64,000 nucleotides of DNA from Paenibacillus harenae DSM 16969 (GTDB lineage Bacteria; Bacillota; Bacilli; Paenibacillales; Paenibacillaceae): the NCBI RefSeq assembly GCF_000422465.1, contig NZ_KE383843.1, positions 310,001 to 374,000 on the forward strand, read 5' to 3'. The notes below the pieces were generated by a model, which searched no databases, was not told the origin of the DNA, and worked only from the letters and a program-made list of their open reading frames with translations. Positions 7,920 through 16,545 of the stretch are shown here, piece after piece. The translations under genes and the position numbers were made by a program. How positions within the stretch are numbered: the first letter of the stretch is position 1; the number at the start of each line of letters is the position of its first letter.

Positions 7920-8272
7920 CCTATCGGTTATTCTCCTTTTCGTCCTTTGTAACGTCTGCCTATTATTATAGCTAATTTCTCTTCTATTTAGCGAATTCTC
8001 TTAATTGGACAGCTAATGGCGTGGAAAAGGGTATATTTAAATGAAATGTATATGTTATATTAGTTTACACTAAACAAAGATATAACGAATATTTGGCTAT
8101 AGTACACGTTGATTTAATAGGGATCAGGCTGTAATATGTGAATACGCCTTCAGTTAATGTTATAAAACATAACATTTATAGTGGTGGTAGTAGATGTAGT
8201 AGAGGGCTCGACTACTAGTTTGAATCAACCGGTCAAAAGTTAAGTTAAATTAAATTTAAGGGTGGGATATTG
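7920..8272. other. Divergent intergenic region between moxR and amino-acid ABC operon
   Basis: About 350 AT-rich bases with no gene. They must hold the promoters of both directions. The only clear structure is the 8-bp-arm inverted repeat at 8156-8176, listed separately. I did not recognise a riboswitch or T-box. Confidence 0.6.
8156..8176. promoter_or_regulatory. Operator-like inverted repeat
   Basis: AATGTTAT (8156-8163) and ATAACATT (8169-8176) are perfect inverted arms around AAAAC. The site is 97 nt upstream of the binding-protein start, a reasonable place for a regulator of the amino-acid transporter. Confidence 0.5.
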
Positions 8273-9091
8273 ATGAGAACAAAAATGAGGAGTCATTTCA
8301 TCATGGCGGCTATTCTGTTATTGACGATGGTGCTGTCCGGATGCGGCGCAGATAATAAAACGGAGAGTGTCGATGCGGGTGCCGAGGAATCGGGCAGCAT
8401 CGCCGATATTAAGAAGAGAGGAAAGCTTATTATCGCTACGGGCAATTACTATCCGTTCGAATTTCGCGATCAGGATAACAAGCTTATCGGCTACGATATC
8501 GACCTCGGCAACAAAATCGGCGAGAAGCTGGGCGTTCCTGTCGAGTGGGTCGATATGCAGTTTACCGCTTTAATCCCGACCTTGCAGAACAAACAGGCGG
8601 ACATGGTCATCGCCGGCATGTATATTACCGATGAACGGAAAAAGGTCATTGATATGTCCGATTCGTATTTGGCGACCGGCGTATCCCTTGTAAAGCGGGC
8701 GGATGACGATACAGTCAATAGTATGGACGACATTGAAGGGAAAACGGTCGGCGTCAAAGCGGGCGGGACGAGCGAGAAAGTGGCGAATGATCTGGTCGCG
8801 GAAGGCACGAAATTGACCGTTAAGGCATACAAGGACAATCCTGAATATTTATTGGACTTGTCGCTTGGCCGCCTGGACATCGGTTTCAACGATTATCTGA
8901 ATCAGCTCGGCTATAATAAGCAAAACCCGGACAATAAGCTTGTGTTGGTAGGAGAGCCTTTTGTCCACGCTGATTTGGGTATCGGGGTGCAAAAGGGAGA
9001 CAGCGGTCTGCTGGCGGTTGCCAATGAAGTCATTCAAGAGTTCAAGGAAAGCGGAGCTGCGGAAGAAACGTTTAATAAATGGCTGAAGTAA
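8273..9091 (+). CDS. Polar amino-acid ABC transporter, substrate-binding lipoprotein
   Basis: 272 aa from ATG 8273; a TTG just before it is possible, but the AAGGGTGGG ribosome binding site fits the ATG. The signal peptide ends in the lipobox LSGC, so the mature protein is lipid-anchored outside the membrane. The SBP_bac_3 fold is recognisable: KRGKLIIATGNYYPFEFRD near the N-terminus, GYDIDLGNKIGEKLG, IAGMYITDERKKVIDMS, and GKTVGVKAGGTSEKV. These features match binding proteins of the cystine/glutamine/arginine type; which amino acid is bound cannot be read. The permease and ATPase follow in the same operon, 30 nt downstream. Confidence 0.92.
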   Translation: MRTKMRSHFIMAAILLLTMVLSGCGADNKTESVDAGAEESGSIADIKKRGKLIIATGNYYPFEFRDQDNKLIGYDIDLGNKIGEKLGVPVEWVDMQFTALIPTLQNKQADMVIAGMYITDERKKVIDMSDSYLATGVSLVKRADDDTVNSMDDIEGKTVGVKAGGTSEKVANDLVAEGTKLTVKAYKDNPEYLLDLSLGRLDIGFNDYLNQLGYNKQNPDNKLVLVGEPFVHADLGIGVQKGDSGLLAVANEVIQEFKESGAAEETFNKWLK

Positions 9092-9121
9092 TAACTTAAC
9101 AGAATTGCGGGAGGATCAGTT

Positions 9122-9784
9122 ATGAATCTGGATTATTCAACCATCATGCCCTTTATGCCGGCTTTTATAGACGGCGCCTGGATGACGGTAAAGCTCTCGA
9201 TCTTGTCTCTCGCCATCGGATTGCTGCTTGGTATTGCGGGGGGACTATGTAAAGTATCAGAGTCGAAGCTGATGCGAAATATAGCCTTTGTATATACGTG
9301 GATATTCAGGGGTACTCCGTTGCTAGTGCAGCTGTTTATTTTATACTTTGGCCTTCCACAGCTGGGAATTCGGTTAGAGCCGTTCGAAGCGGGTATACTC
9401 GGATTAGCCTTAAATACGGGAGCTTATTGTACGGAACTTGTTCGCTCCGGCATACAAGCAATCGACAAGGGTCAGATGGAAGCCGCGCGTTCTCTGGGGA
9501 TGAGCAAGTCTATCGGCATGATTCGAATTATTGGTCCTCAAGCAAGCAAAATCATGATTCCGCCGTTAGTCAACCAATTTATTACGACGATAAAAAATTC
9601 CTCGATGGTTTCTTTGATTACGATCGCGGAATTGTTTCGCACGGGAGAGACCATCATTACGACGACTTTCCGCAGCTTCGAGGTATATACGATTATCGGG
9701 GTTATTTATTTAGTCATTAATTCTCTGCTGATGGCCGTAGCCCACCGATTGGAGAAGGGGCTGAGCGCGCATGATCGAGTTTAA
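9122..9784 (+). CDS. Polar amino-acid ABC transporter, permease
   Basis: 220 aa with four to five membrane segments. It has the HisM/GlnP-type signature: LSILSLAIGLLLGIAGG, then YTWIFRGTPLLVQLFILYFG, the EAA loop YCTELVRSGIQAIDKGQMEAARSLGMS, and a C-terminal TIIGVIYLVINSLL segment. It forms the channel for the amino acid delivered by the lipoprotein. A GGGAGG ribosome binding site lies before ATG 9122. Its 3' end overlaps the ATPase start by 14 bases, so translation is coupled. Confidence 0.92.
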   Translation: MNLDYSTIMPFMPAFIDGAWMTVKLSILSLAIGLLLGIAGGLCKVSESKLMRNIAFVYTWIFRGTPLLVQLFILYFGLPQLGIRLEPFEAGILGLALNTGAYCTELVRSGIQAIDKGQMEAARSLGMSKSIGMIRIIGPQASKIMIPPLVNQFITTIKNSSMVSLITIAELFRTGETIITTTFRSFEVYTIIGVIYLVINSLLMAVAHRLEKGLSAHDRV

Positions 9785-10490
9785 AGGCGTAGATAAGTTT
9801 TTCGGGCGTAACCATATTTTGAAAGGCGTTCATTTGTCGATTAAGAACAACGAAAAGGTCGTTATTATCGGGCCGAGCGGATCGGGTAAAAGTACGGTAT
9901 TGCGCTGCATTAACCGGTTGGAGAAGATAGAGTCCGGCGACATCCTGTTTAACGGGCAGTCTATTCTGAAGCAGAAGCAGAGTCAACTGAGTACCGAAAT
10001 CGGAATGGTCTTTCAAAGGTTCCATTTGTTTCCCCATTTGACGGTCATCCAGAATGTAATGGAAGCGCCTTTATGGGTGAAGAAAATGAAGAAGGAGCAA
10101 GCCCGGGAGCTGGCCGTCAGCTTGCTGGAGAAGGTGGGAATGGGGGATAAGCTGAATTCCTATCCGAGCCAGCTGTCGGGCGGACAGCAGCAGCGTGTCG
10201 CGATAGCGCGCTCGCTGGCCATGCATCCGAAGCTTATGCTGTTCGATGAACCGACGTCGGCACTGGACCCCGAGCTTGTGGGAGAAGTGCTGCAGGTTAT
10301 TAAGCAGTTGGCTGCAGAGGGGATGTCGATGGCGCTCGTTACGCATGAAATGGGGTTTGCGCGTGAAGTTGCGGATCGAATTATATTCATGGATAAGGGA
10401 CAAATCATTGAGACTGGAACGCCTGATGATTTGTTGTCGAATCCGAAGGAAGAGCGGACGCGGTTATTTTTAAGCCGGATATTACATTGA
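9771..10490 (+). CDS. Polar amino-acid ABC transporter, ATP-binding protein
   Basis: 239 aa, the usual length for GlnQ/HisP-type ATPases. Walker A is GPSGSGKST, the Q-loop is in GMVFQRFHLF, the signature is LSGGQQQR, Walker B is LMLFDEPTSALDPE, and the H-loop is in LVTHEMGFAREVAD. It energises uptake through the permease encoded just before it. It is the last gene of the three-gene operon, followed by two hairpins. Confidence 0.95.
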   Translation: MIEFKGVDKFFGRNHILKGVHLSIKNNEKVVIIGPSGSGKSTVLRCINRLEKIESGDILFNGQSILKQKQSQLSTEIGMVFQRFHLFPHLTVIQNVMEAPLWVKKMKKEQARELAVSLLEKVGMGDKLNSYPSQLSGGQQQRVAIARSLAMHPKLMLFDEPTSALDPELVGEVLQVIKQLAAEGMSMALVTHEMGFAREVADRIIFMDKGQIIETGTPDDLLSNPKEERTRLFLSRILH

Positions 10491-10527
10491 TCGCGCCCGA
10501 AGGCGCATAACGCCGGTCTCCTTCGTG

Positions 10528-10566
10528 AACCGTTGCCGCAAAAGCGACTTTCGCGATGGTTTTTTA
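10528..10566 (+). terminator. Terminator of the amino-acid ABC operon
   Basis: AACCGTTGC (10528-10536) pairs with GCGATGGTT (10553-10561) including two G-U pairs, followed by TTTTTAG. The loop itself contains a small CGC/GCG stem. Confidence 0.65.
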
Positions 10567-10586
10567 GTAAATTCTATATAATAACA

Positions 10587-10624
10587 CAAACAAGCCGGCT
10601 GCCATACAGAAGCCGGCTTGTTTG
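10587..10624. terminator. Strong bidirectional terminator between convergent genes
   Basis: CAAACAAGCCGGCT (10587-10600) and AGCCGGCTTGTTTG (10611-10624) form a perfect 14-bp stem with a 10-nt loop. T-rich exits on both strands suit the convergent ABC operon and coiled-coil gene. Confidence 0.85.
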
Positions 10625-10692
10625 TTTGATTTCGTAAATAAGGATAATCAATACGAAATGAAGCGCAGTTCAGTTCCAAACCACAAGCGCCG

Positions 10693-11040
10693 TCATTTCT
10701 TCTCCACCTGAAGCAGCTTTACCGTCTTAAGCGCATAGGTGTCCTTTATATTCTCCTCCGAGATGACGTTCAGCTTGATCAAGCTCGTAATTTTGGAGGA
10801 GTCGGGCCGCGACAGCAGCCGCCAGATCTCCGGATCGGGCAGCGCTTCATACAGCTTGTTGTCATCGTATTCCTTCCGCTCCTGGATGACAATCTTCACC
10901 TTATGACCGCCTATTTCCAGCTCATTTACGCCCTGCTCCGAGCAATAACCCACGATTTGATCGCGCAGTTCCGCCAGCTCCCGCTCCAGTTCCTTCTGCT
11001 TCTGTTTCTGCTTATAATATCTTCGGATCGTCTTGTCCAT
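10693..11040 (-). CDS. Small coiled-coil hypothetical protein
   Basis: 115 aa from ATG 11040, chosen because AGGAGG lies 9 nt upstream; a start two codons earlier would leave only 3 nt. Residues 1-45 are a highly charged coiled coil (YYKQKQKQKELERELAEL), followed by a beta-rich part (ELEIGGHKVKIVIQERKEY) and a mixed domain with WRLLSRPDSSKITSLIK. There is no signal peptide. I do not recognise the family; similar small proteins are annotated as hypothetical in Paenibacillus-type genomes. It is preceded by 80 bases that separate it from the ABC-2 operon and may be the last gene of that transcript. Confidence 0.65.
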   Translation of the reverse strand: MDKTIRRYYKQKQKQKELERELAELRDQIVGYCSEQGVNELEIGGHKVKIVIQERKEYDDNKLYEALPDPEIWRLLSRPDSSKITSLIKLNVISEENIKDTYALKTVKLLQVEKK

Positions 11041-11123
11041 AGACATCACCCTCCTCTTCTCTTTCATACATATGCGAGGCATGCTGTTTTAGGACGAGAC
11101 AAACCCGTTACGCCGAGCCGGAC

Positions 11124-12095
11124 TTAATAGATATCCTTGCGCATGAACACCGTGAACGAAACCGCTAACGCGCCAAGCATCCAGACGGCAAGCACGGCGA
11201 GCGAGAAGCCGAGCGTCATGCCTTCCACCGGCGGCGCCGAGCCGCTCATGTAGTCCATGAGGCCGAGATTGACCATAAATAAGTATTTGGCCGACTCCCA
11301 TGAGGACACCATGCTGCTTAGAATCGCTCCCGAGATCAGGCAGGCCAGCATCGTGCCCATGCCGGCGGCGCTGCTTCTCATCAGAATGGACAGCATGAAG
11401 GACAAGGTGCCGACGACCAGCGATATGAACCAGGCGAGTCCGAACTGCTGCAGGATATACCGGCTTTGCGACACAAGCCGGACACCGGCTATGTTCAACT
11501 CGCCGCCCTGAACCGAGAATCCGGTCAATACCGGAGCCGACCAGCCCTGATTGCCGAACATCACGGCGGAGATGAGAAACGACAGCAACCCGAACAGGAA
11601 AATAATAAGCGATACCGAGAGGATCAGTGCGATATATTTGCTTAGCAAAACTTTAAATCGGCTTACCGGTCTCGTCAGCAGCAGCTTGATCGTGCCCATG
11701 CTCCTCTCCGAGGATACCAGATCGACGGCGACGATCATGACCAGCAGCGGCAGGAACAGCTCCGCCGAATTTTCCACGAAGCCTCTTATGAAGGTCGGCG
11801 CTCCTGGCTCCGACGGATTCACGTCATGATCCAAGTAATATTGGTATTGCTGAATTTGGATTTGAAGCTGATCCTTCCACTGTCCCGCGCTGCTCAACCG
11901 GTTCTGCCAATCGACGATCCGCTGCTGCAGTTCCGTCCGCCAATCGACATCGCCCAGCCGCTCTTTGACCGCCTCGGACTGGCGCGACTGCGCATAAGTG
12001 AACAAAGAGAGAAGGACGACGATAATAGCCGCGATAATCATAAACCGCCGTTTGCCAAGCAGCTTCATCAGCTCGTTCTGAACCAGGCTAATCAA
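11124..12095 (-). CDS. ABC-2 type transporter permease
   Basis: 323 aa with about six membrane segments. The N-terminal KLLGKRRFMIIAAIIVVLLS segment is followed by a large extracellular loop (to about residue 105), then clustered TM segments including LFLPLLVMIVAVDLVSSERSMGTIKLLL, the conserved cytoplasmic motif of the ABC-2 family (E-GT----L--P). It partners with the ATPase encoded upstream, whose 3' end overlaps this start by 8 bases. The exported substrate is unknown; such exporters often handle peptides, antibiotics or lipids. Confidence 0.88.
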   Translation of the reverse strand: MISLVQNELMKLLGKRRFMIIAAIIVVLLSLFTYAQSRQSEAVKERLGDVDWRTELQQRIVDWQNRLSSAGQWKDQLQIQIQQYQYYLDHDVNPSEPGAPTFIRGFVENSAELFLPLLVMIVAVDLVSSERSMGTIKLLLTRPVSRFKVLLSKYIALILSVSLIIFLFGLLSFLISAVMFGNQGWSAPVLTGFSVQGGELNIAGVRLVSQSRYILQQFGLAWFISLVVGTLSFMLSILMRSSAAGMGTMLACLISGAILSSMVSSWESAKYLFMVNLGLMDYMSGSAPPVEGMTLGFSLAVLAVWMLGALAVSFTVFMRKDIY

Positions 12096-12999
12096 TCGCT
12101 TCCCCTCCCGTCAGCTCGAGGAATAAGTCTTCAAGCGCCGGAAGCTTCCGGTTCATCTCCAGCACGCGAACGCCCGCTTCGACCAATAACCGGTTCCATT
12201 CTCCGGCAAGCCGCTCCGAATATGGCGTCGTTACCGATCCCTCGTCCTCGCTCAATATTTCCGTCAGTCCGCCTAATACCGACTTGCCTAACGCTTCGGG
12301 CTGCAAGCGCCAGACCAGCCTTTCCTCGCTGGACAGCAGCTCGTGGACCGTATCGATTCGAATGATTTCCCCTTTGGAAATAATCGCGACCCGGTCGCAC
12401 ATCAATTGGATTTCATGCAGCAAATGGCTGGAGACCAGTACGGTCAACCCTTCCTCCTCCGCCAGGAAACGGATAAACGCGCGCATTTCGCGAATGCCCG
12501 ACGGGTCCAGCCCGTTGGTGGGCTCGTCGAGAATGAGCACGTCAGGCTTGCCGAGCAGCGCTTGCGCAATGCCAAGCCGCTGCCGCATCCCGAGGGAATA
12601 AGTGCTCACTTTATCCTGTATCCGGTCCTGCATGCCGACGAGCCGAACGACCTCATCGATTCGTTCATGCGAAATGCCGCTTAGCATAACGGCGAAATGC
12701 CGCAGATTGTGTAGTCCGCTTAAGAAAGGATACAGCTCCGGATTTTCGACGATGCAGCCCAAGTGGCTCATCGCCTTCGTGAACTGCTTTGAAATATCCA
12801 AGCCGCATATACGGATCGAGCCTGCCGTCGGTTTAATGAGCCCGACCAGCATCCGGATCGTCGTCGTTTTGCCGGCGCCGTTCGGCCCGAGAAAGCCGAA
12901 CACCTCTCCGCGCTTCAGCTCGAAGCTTAAATCCTTTATAATGACCCGTTTCCCGATGACCTTGCGCAGTCCGTTGACGGATAAAGTGATATCGCTCAT
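12088..12999 (-). CDS. ABC-2 exporter ATP-binding protein
   Basis: 303 aa. Walker A is GPNGAGKTT, the signature is YSLGMRQRLGIA, Walker B is VLILDEPTNGLDP, and the H-loop is in VLVSSHLLHE. The C-terminal extension of about 80 residues is typical of CcmA/DrrA-like and bacitracin-type exporter ATPases. Its start overlaps the stop of the upstream SGNH hydrolase by 4 bases (ATGA), and its end overlaps the permease by 8 bases, so the genes are translated together. Confidence 0.92.
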   Translation of the reverse strand: MSDITLSVNGLRKVIGKRVIIKDLSFELKRGEVFGFLGPNGAGKTTTIRMLVGLIKPTAGSIRICGLDISKQFTKAMSHLGCIVENPELYPFLSGLHNLRHFAVMLSGISHERIDEVVRLVGMQDRIQDKVSTYSLGMRQRLGIAQALLGKPDVLILDEPTNGLDPSGIREMRAFIRFLAEEEGLTVLVSSHLLHEIQLMCDRVAIISKGEIIRIDTVHELLSSEERLVWRLQPEALGKSVLGGLTEILSEDEGSVTTPYSERLAGEWNRLLVEAGVRVLEMNRKLPALEDLFLELTGGEAID

Positions 13000-13784
13000 G
13001 GCCGTCCGCCCCCTCCGGTAATCAATGCGGCCAGCCGCCCGGCCATAAGCCTGTACCCTTTTTCATTCGGGTGAAAATGGTCCGTGAACAAATAATCGGC
13101 CGTGTTTTGTTGAAACAAATCATAGGTTGGAACGAAAACCGTATTCGAATATCCGGATAAAACTTCCGTCATTTTGTAATTCCAGCTCCTTACGGCGCTG
13201 GAAGTCCTATCCCCGCTCTCCAGGTCGCGGAAAGGATCGTATAAGCCTAGTACATATACGACAGCCCTGCCATTGGCCGCGCGGACCGCTGTGAGAACCG
13301 ATTTCAAATTGGCCAGGAAGCCGTCACCCAGCGATGCCAGGTTCTCCGGCGTCAAATTCGACAGGGTCTGGCCGCCGTCAAATAAGTCATTGCCGCCGAT
13401 GGTCATCAGAACGATATCGGCTTGTCCGATTTGACGGTGTACCTCCTTCTGCTTCAACTGCTCCGTCATTTGAGCGCTCGTTAGCCCTTTAATTCCTAAA
13501 TTGACTAACGAAACGTCCATTCCGTCCTGCTTCAACAGATCGCCCACGTAACCGGCGTAGCCTTTGCCCTCGCTGTCGCCCGTACCTCTCGTCAACGAAT
13601 CACCCAAAGCGACGATTTTATAGGCTTTCAGGACAGGCTGAGGCTCGTCCCCAGCGACCGGCAGTCCCGGCACGCTGTCTGCCCCGATCAAATAATCCTT
13701 CACCGCCCAGCCTAAGCCAAGCAGCCAGAGCAGGCAGGCAACGGCGGCAAAAACGGCAATAAAACGAACCTTCAAACTATGCAA
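12996..13784 (-). CDS. Membrane-anchored SGNH/GDSL hydrolase
   Basis: 262 aa from TTG 13784, chosen because AAAGGAG ends 8 nt upstream; longer frames would run into the upstream gene. One N-terminal membrane segment (IAVFAAVACLLWLLGLGWAV) anchors an extracellular hydrolase with block I VALGDSLTRGTG, block II LVNLGIKG, block III IGGNDLF and block V DHFHPNEKG, which hold the Ser, Gly, Asn and Asp/His of SGNH esterases. Substrate unknown, plausibly a cell-envelope ester. It is coupled to the ABC exporter by a 4-base overlap, which suggests a shared envelope role. Confidence 0.9.
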   Translation of the reverse strand: MHSLKVRFIAVFAAVACLLWLLGLGWAVKDYLIGADSVPGLPVAGDEPQPVLKAYKIVALGDSLTRGTGDSEGKGYAGYVGDLLKQDGMDVSLVNLGIKGLTSAQMTEQLKQKEVHRQIGQADIVLMTIGGNDLFDGGQTLSNLTPENLASLGDGFLANLKSVLTAVRAANGRAVVYVLGLYDPFRDLESGDRTSSAVRSWNYKMTEVLSGYSNTVFVPTYDLFQQNTADYLFTDHFHPNEKGYRLMAGRLAALITGGGGRP

Positions 13785-13810
13785 CGACAACACTCCTTTC
13801 ACTGAATCGT

Positions 13811-14545
13811 CTAGCGGCCGAACCAGCTCCGCACCTGCTCCTTCATCCTGATCCTGCCGTTCTCGAACTGCTTTGCCCGATGTCCGTTTGCGCCCGAAGG
13901 ATGCGGCATATCGAACAGACATCTGTCCGCGTCCATGAAGCCTTGCTCTACGAACGCCCGCATAACCTCGGAGACGGATTTGCCGAGCGGGATGATCAAG
14001 GCCTCCTTCACCGCAAGCACTTCCGGAAGAAGTATCGTTGCCGCATACTTATACAGCATCGCCGACCTCAGAATCGCCGGACTATGGCCGGTATAGTTCC
14101 TGCCGTTCTTAAAGACCGGATAACGGATAACGGACGTGGTATGCAATAGCGCTTTCTCGTCCTCGTCTGCGAATAACAAAGCGCTGCTGCCGATCCCGAT
14201 CGCGCCGGGCAAATCGATTTGATCCAGCATCTCGATCAGATTGGCGCGCATCGGGCCTGCAAAGCTGGCGAGCCGCTTGGCGTTCTCGTCAATCTGCGAA
14301 TCCGGCACGCCGCTGCGCAGATCGTCCCTCGCGCTGCGGATCGCGATCTCCATCTGGGTAAATCCGGGCGTGATGCCGATAATCATGACCTTCGCCTGTT
14401 CGTTCACGTATTCATAGGGTACGTAATAGACGGACAACACACCGTCCGATTCAAGCAGCAATTCCTTCACGTGCAGCTGTTCTTTGGTCAACCTGCCCGG
14501 CGGCAGCGATTGAATAAACGATTTATATTTACCGATGCTCGTCAC
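13811..14545 (-). CDS. Uracil-DNA glycosylase superfamily-like protein
   Basis: 244 aa. Two motifs of the UDG superfamily are visible in the right order: motif I MIIGITPGFTQMEIA (compare GMNPGP of SMUG/MUG enzymes) and a C-terminal HPSGAN-HR segment resembling motif II HPSP. The spacing fits the alpha/beta/alpha fold. The usual catalytic Asp or Asn of motif I is not obvious, so base excision activity is not certain. The start is GTG 14545 with an AAGGAG about 12 nt upstream. It is the first gene of a run with SGNH hydrolase and ABC exporter on the same strand. Confidence 0.65.
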   Translation of the reverse strand: MTSIGKYKSFIQSLPPGRLTKEQLHVKELLLESDGVLSVYYVPYEYVNEQAKVMIIGITPGFTQMEIAIRSARDDLRSGVPDSQIDENAKRLASFAGPMRANLIEMLDQIDLPGAIGIGSSALLFADEDEKALLHTTSVIRYPVFKNGRNYTGHSPAILRSAMLYKYAATILLPEVLAVKEALIIPLGKSVSEVMRAFVEQGFMDADRCLFDMPHPSGANGHRAKQFENGRIRMKEQVRSWFGR

Positions 14546-14575
14546 TTCTACCCGGCTCCTTGTCGTATAGATGGG

Positions 14576-16357
14576 CTACAGATCGATTTCAACCATGCTT
14601 TGCGCCCGGGCGGGATAATCGGTAATGATGCCGTCGATTTCAAATTGCAGCACCTCCTTCAGAATGCGTTCGCTGTTGACCGTCCATACCCACACCTCGC
14701 GTCCGTTCTGGTGCGCGCGCTCCACGAACTGCTCGGTCAGCATCGCCATCTCGATCGTATAGAAGTCGACATCGAGCAGCGACAGGTCGCCGACGGCAAA
14801 AAAAAGGATTTGCCCGATTTTGATATCCGGATTCAATTGCCTGATCTGCTGCAATGACAGCTGGTCAAAGGATTGAATATAACAGTCCTGAACCAGATCA
14901 AACTGCTCAATGAGCGACACAACCTCGCGCGACAGCGCCTCGCCGGGACCGTATGGCTTCAGGTCGATAATCAGCTTCGCTTTCCCTTCCGCGGCGGCGA
15001 GCACCTCGGCCAGCATCGGAATTCGCTGCGGTTCTGCCTGCTCTCCATAGGGATGGCCGAGAGTAAGCTTTGACACCTCGTCATAGGTCAGCTCGTTTAC
15101 CCGCTGCGCTGTTCCCGTCATCCTCATGAGATTATAGTCGTGATGGAGCACGACGACGCCGTCCTTCGTCAGCTGAACGTCGATTTCAACGGCGGGTATG
15201 CCTTTGTCGATGGCGCTTTGAACGGCGAGCAGCGAATTTTCCGGCGCCTCGAGCGTGTCGCCTCGATGGGCGGATAACAGCACGCTCCATTTGGCATAGA
15301 CCAAATTATCGTTCGCGGCATAGCTGACTAGCAGCGCGAGGGACAGATATACCGCGGCAATGGATAAATAGAGAATCCGCTTGCGGGTTCGGCTTTTTAA
15401 GTAAGCGAGAATGCGGCGCTCCATAAGCCCGAGCAGTCTGCTTCGATGCAAGCGAAGCTGATCCTTGGGCATAATCCCCCTCCGTCTGCTGTAATTGTAG
15501 AACAGCCGGGTTAGAAAAATCATATTTACCGGGACAAGCAGCAGGGTGAACATATACGTGAAGACGGTCGATAACGTAAGCGAATAGTGATCGGTAAACG
15601 CCTTAAGCACGTTGATATCCAGCCATGAAGGCAAATAAGATATGGAGGAGATCAGGAAGAAGCCCAGCGCGAAAATAACGGCATTTAGCAGGAAGAGACT
15701 GATGAATATCGTTAACCGCCTGCCCTTCGTAAGCTGAAGGCTGCTTCGGATGGCCGACCGGACCGACTTGCCCTCGATCATAATAAAATGCAGCACGAAG
15801 ATCCAGCGCAAAATCGTATATACCGATGCGGCAAAGATCAGCCCATAGACGGCGAGAACGAAGCCGGGCGTATCCGGAAGGCGGCTGTTGACAAAAATCG
15901 ATAAGTTAAAAAATCCGAATAAGGACGATGACATCGGCGAATCGATAAACGGCAGGAGAAAAAGCAGGAAGAACAGCAGTTGAATGGTTCCGAAGCCGAA
16001 CAGCTTCGGCGTCTGCCGCAGCGTCGTTACGAAGGCGTCTGCAATCAACACCTCTTTGCCGAAATAATTTTGCTGCGCGATCGTGATGATGACGCCGAAC
16101 TCGATAAACAGGACAAGCACGGCCACCAGGCAAATCGCGATCAGCCCGAGCACGCCCGTATAAGTCAGACCGATCCGGTACACCTCGCCGTTCAGTAACG
16201 AGCCGGAGCCCACAACCCGGATAATCCGGTTGAAAATAAACGTCATAATCGGGATAATAGCAAAGCTGGTCAGCAGCATAAACAAATATTCGAACAACAG
16301 ATGTTTCTTATAGGTCAGGCGAAAATCCCGGATACTCCTTCCAAACAACTGAAGCAT
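14576..16357 (-). CDS. Membrane glycerophosphodiester phosphodiesterase
   Basis: 593 aa. Residues 1-340 hold about seven to eight hydrophobic segments (membrane domain of GDPD, PF10110-like). Residues about 345-593 are the catalytic GDPD barrel, with LLSAHRGDTLEAPENS (His, Arg, Glu-Asn), VEIDVQLTKDG (Glu, Asp) and VVLHHD (His). It hydrolyses glycerophosphodiesters to glycerol-3-phosphate and an alcohol, probably with the active site near the membrane, in lipid or teichoic-acid turnover. It ends 30 bases upstream of the UDG-like gene and may share its transcript. Confidence 0.93.
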   Translation of the reverse strand: MLQLFGRSIRDFRLTYKKHLLFEYLFMLLTSFAIIPIMTFIFNRIIRVVGSGSLLNGEVYRIGLTYTGVLGLIAICLVAVLVLFIEFGVIITIAQQNYFGKEVLIADAFVTTLRQTPKLFGFGTIQLLFFLLFLLPFIDSPMSSSLFGFFNLSIFVNSRLPDTPGFVLAVYGLIFAASVYTILRWIFVLHFIMIEGKSVRSAIRSSLQLTKGRRLTIFISLFLLNAVIFALGFFLISSISYLPSWLDINVLKAFTDHYSLTLSTVFTYMFTLLLVPVNMIFLTRLFYNYSRRRGIMPKDQLRLHRSRLLGLMERRILAYLKSRTRKRILYLSIAAVYLSLALLVSYAANDNLVYAKWSVLLSAHRGDTLEAPENSLLAVQSAIDKGIPAVEIDVQLTKDGVVVLHHDYNLMRMTGTAQRVNELTYDEVSKLTLGHPYGEQAEPQRIPMLAEVLAAAEGKAKLIIDLKPYGPGEALSREVVSLIEQFDLVQDCYIQSFDQLSLQQIRQLNPDIKIGQILFFAVGDLSLLDVDFYTIEMAMLTEQFVERAHQNGREVWVWTVNSERILKEVLQFEIDGIITDYPARAQSMVEIDL

Positions 16358-16470
16358 AACGACTCATCCTATTCTTCGATTTGAATACTCAGGCGGAAGC
16401 TGCCTGCTCGGCTCTTCCTACTAGTGTCATTATAACCCATCAGCCTGCTTCATCTCTAATCCTCTTGAAG

Positions 16471-16513
16471 GCCAATAAAATCGCCGGCCTCTTCAAATAG
16501 AAGAAGACCGGCG
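16471..16513 (-). terminator. Terminator of the beta-helix protein gene
   Basis: CGCCGGCCTCTTC (16482-16494) pairs with GAAGACCGGCG (16503-16513) with one bulge. The minus-strand exit reads ATTTTATTGG. Confidence 0.7.
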
Positions 16514-16545
16514 TCTGATGGAACGTTTCTGAGCCTCGCGCTCGC

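Noticed and set aside
7920..8272. Riboswitch or T-box leader upstream of the amino-acid transporter
   Set aside because: No T-box sequence, no S-box or lysine-type elements and no terminator stem found before the first gene.
12996..13922. Longer N-terminus for the SGNH hydrolase (start at 13922)
   Set aside because: It would overlap the UDG-like gene by over 100 bases with a composition unlike a signal peptide; the TTG at 13784 has an RBS and leads straight into the membrane anchor.
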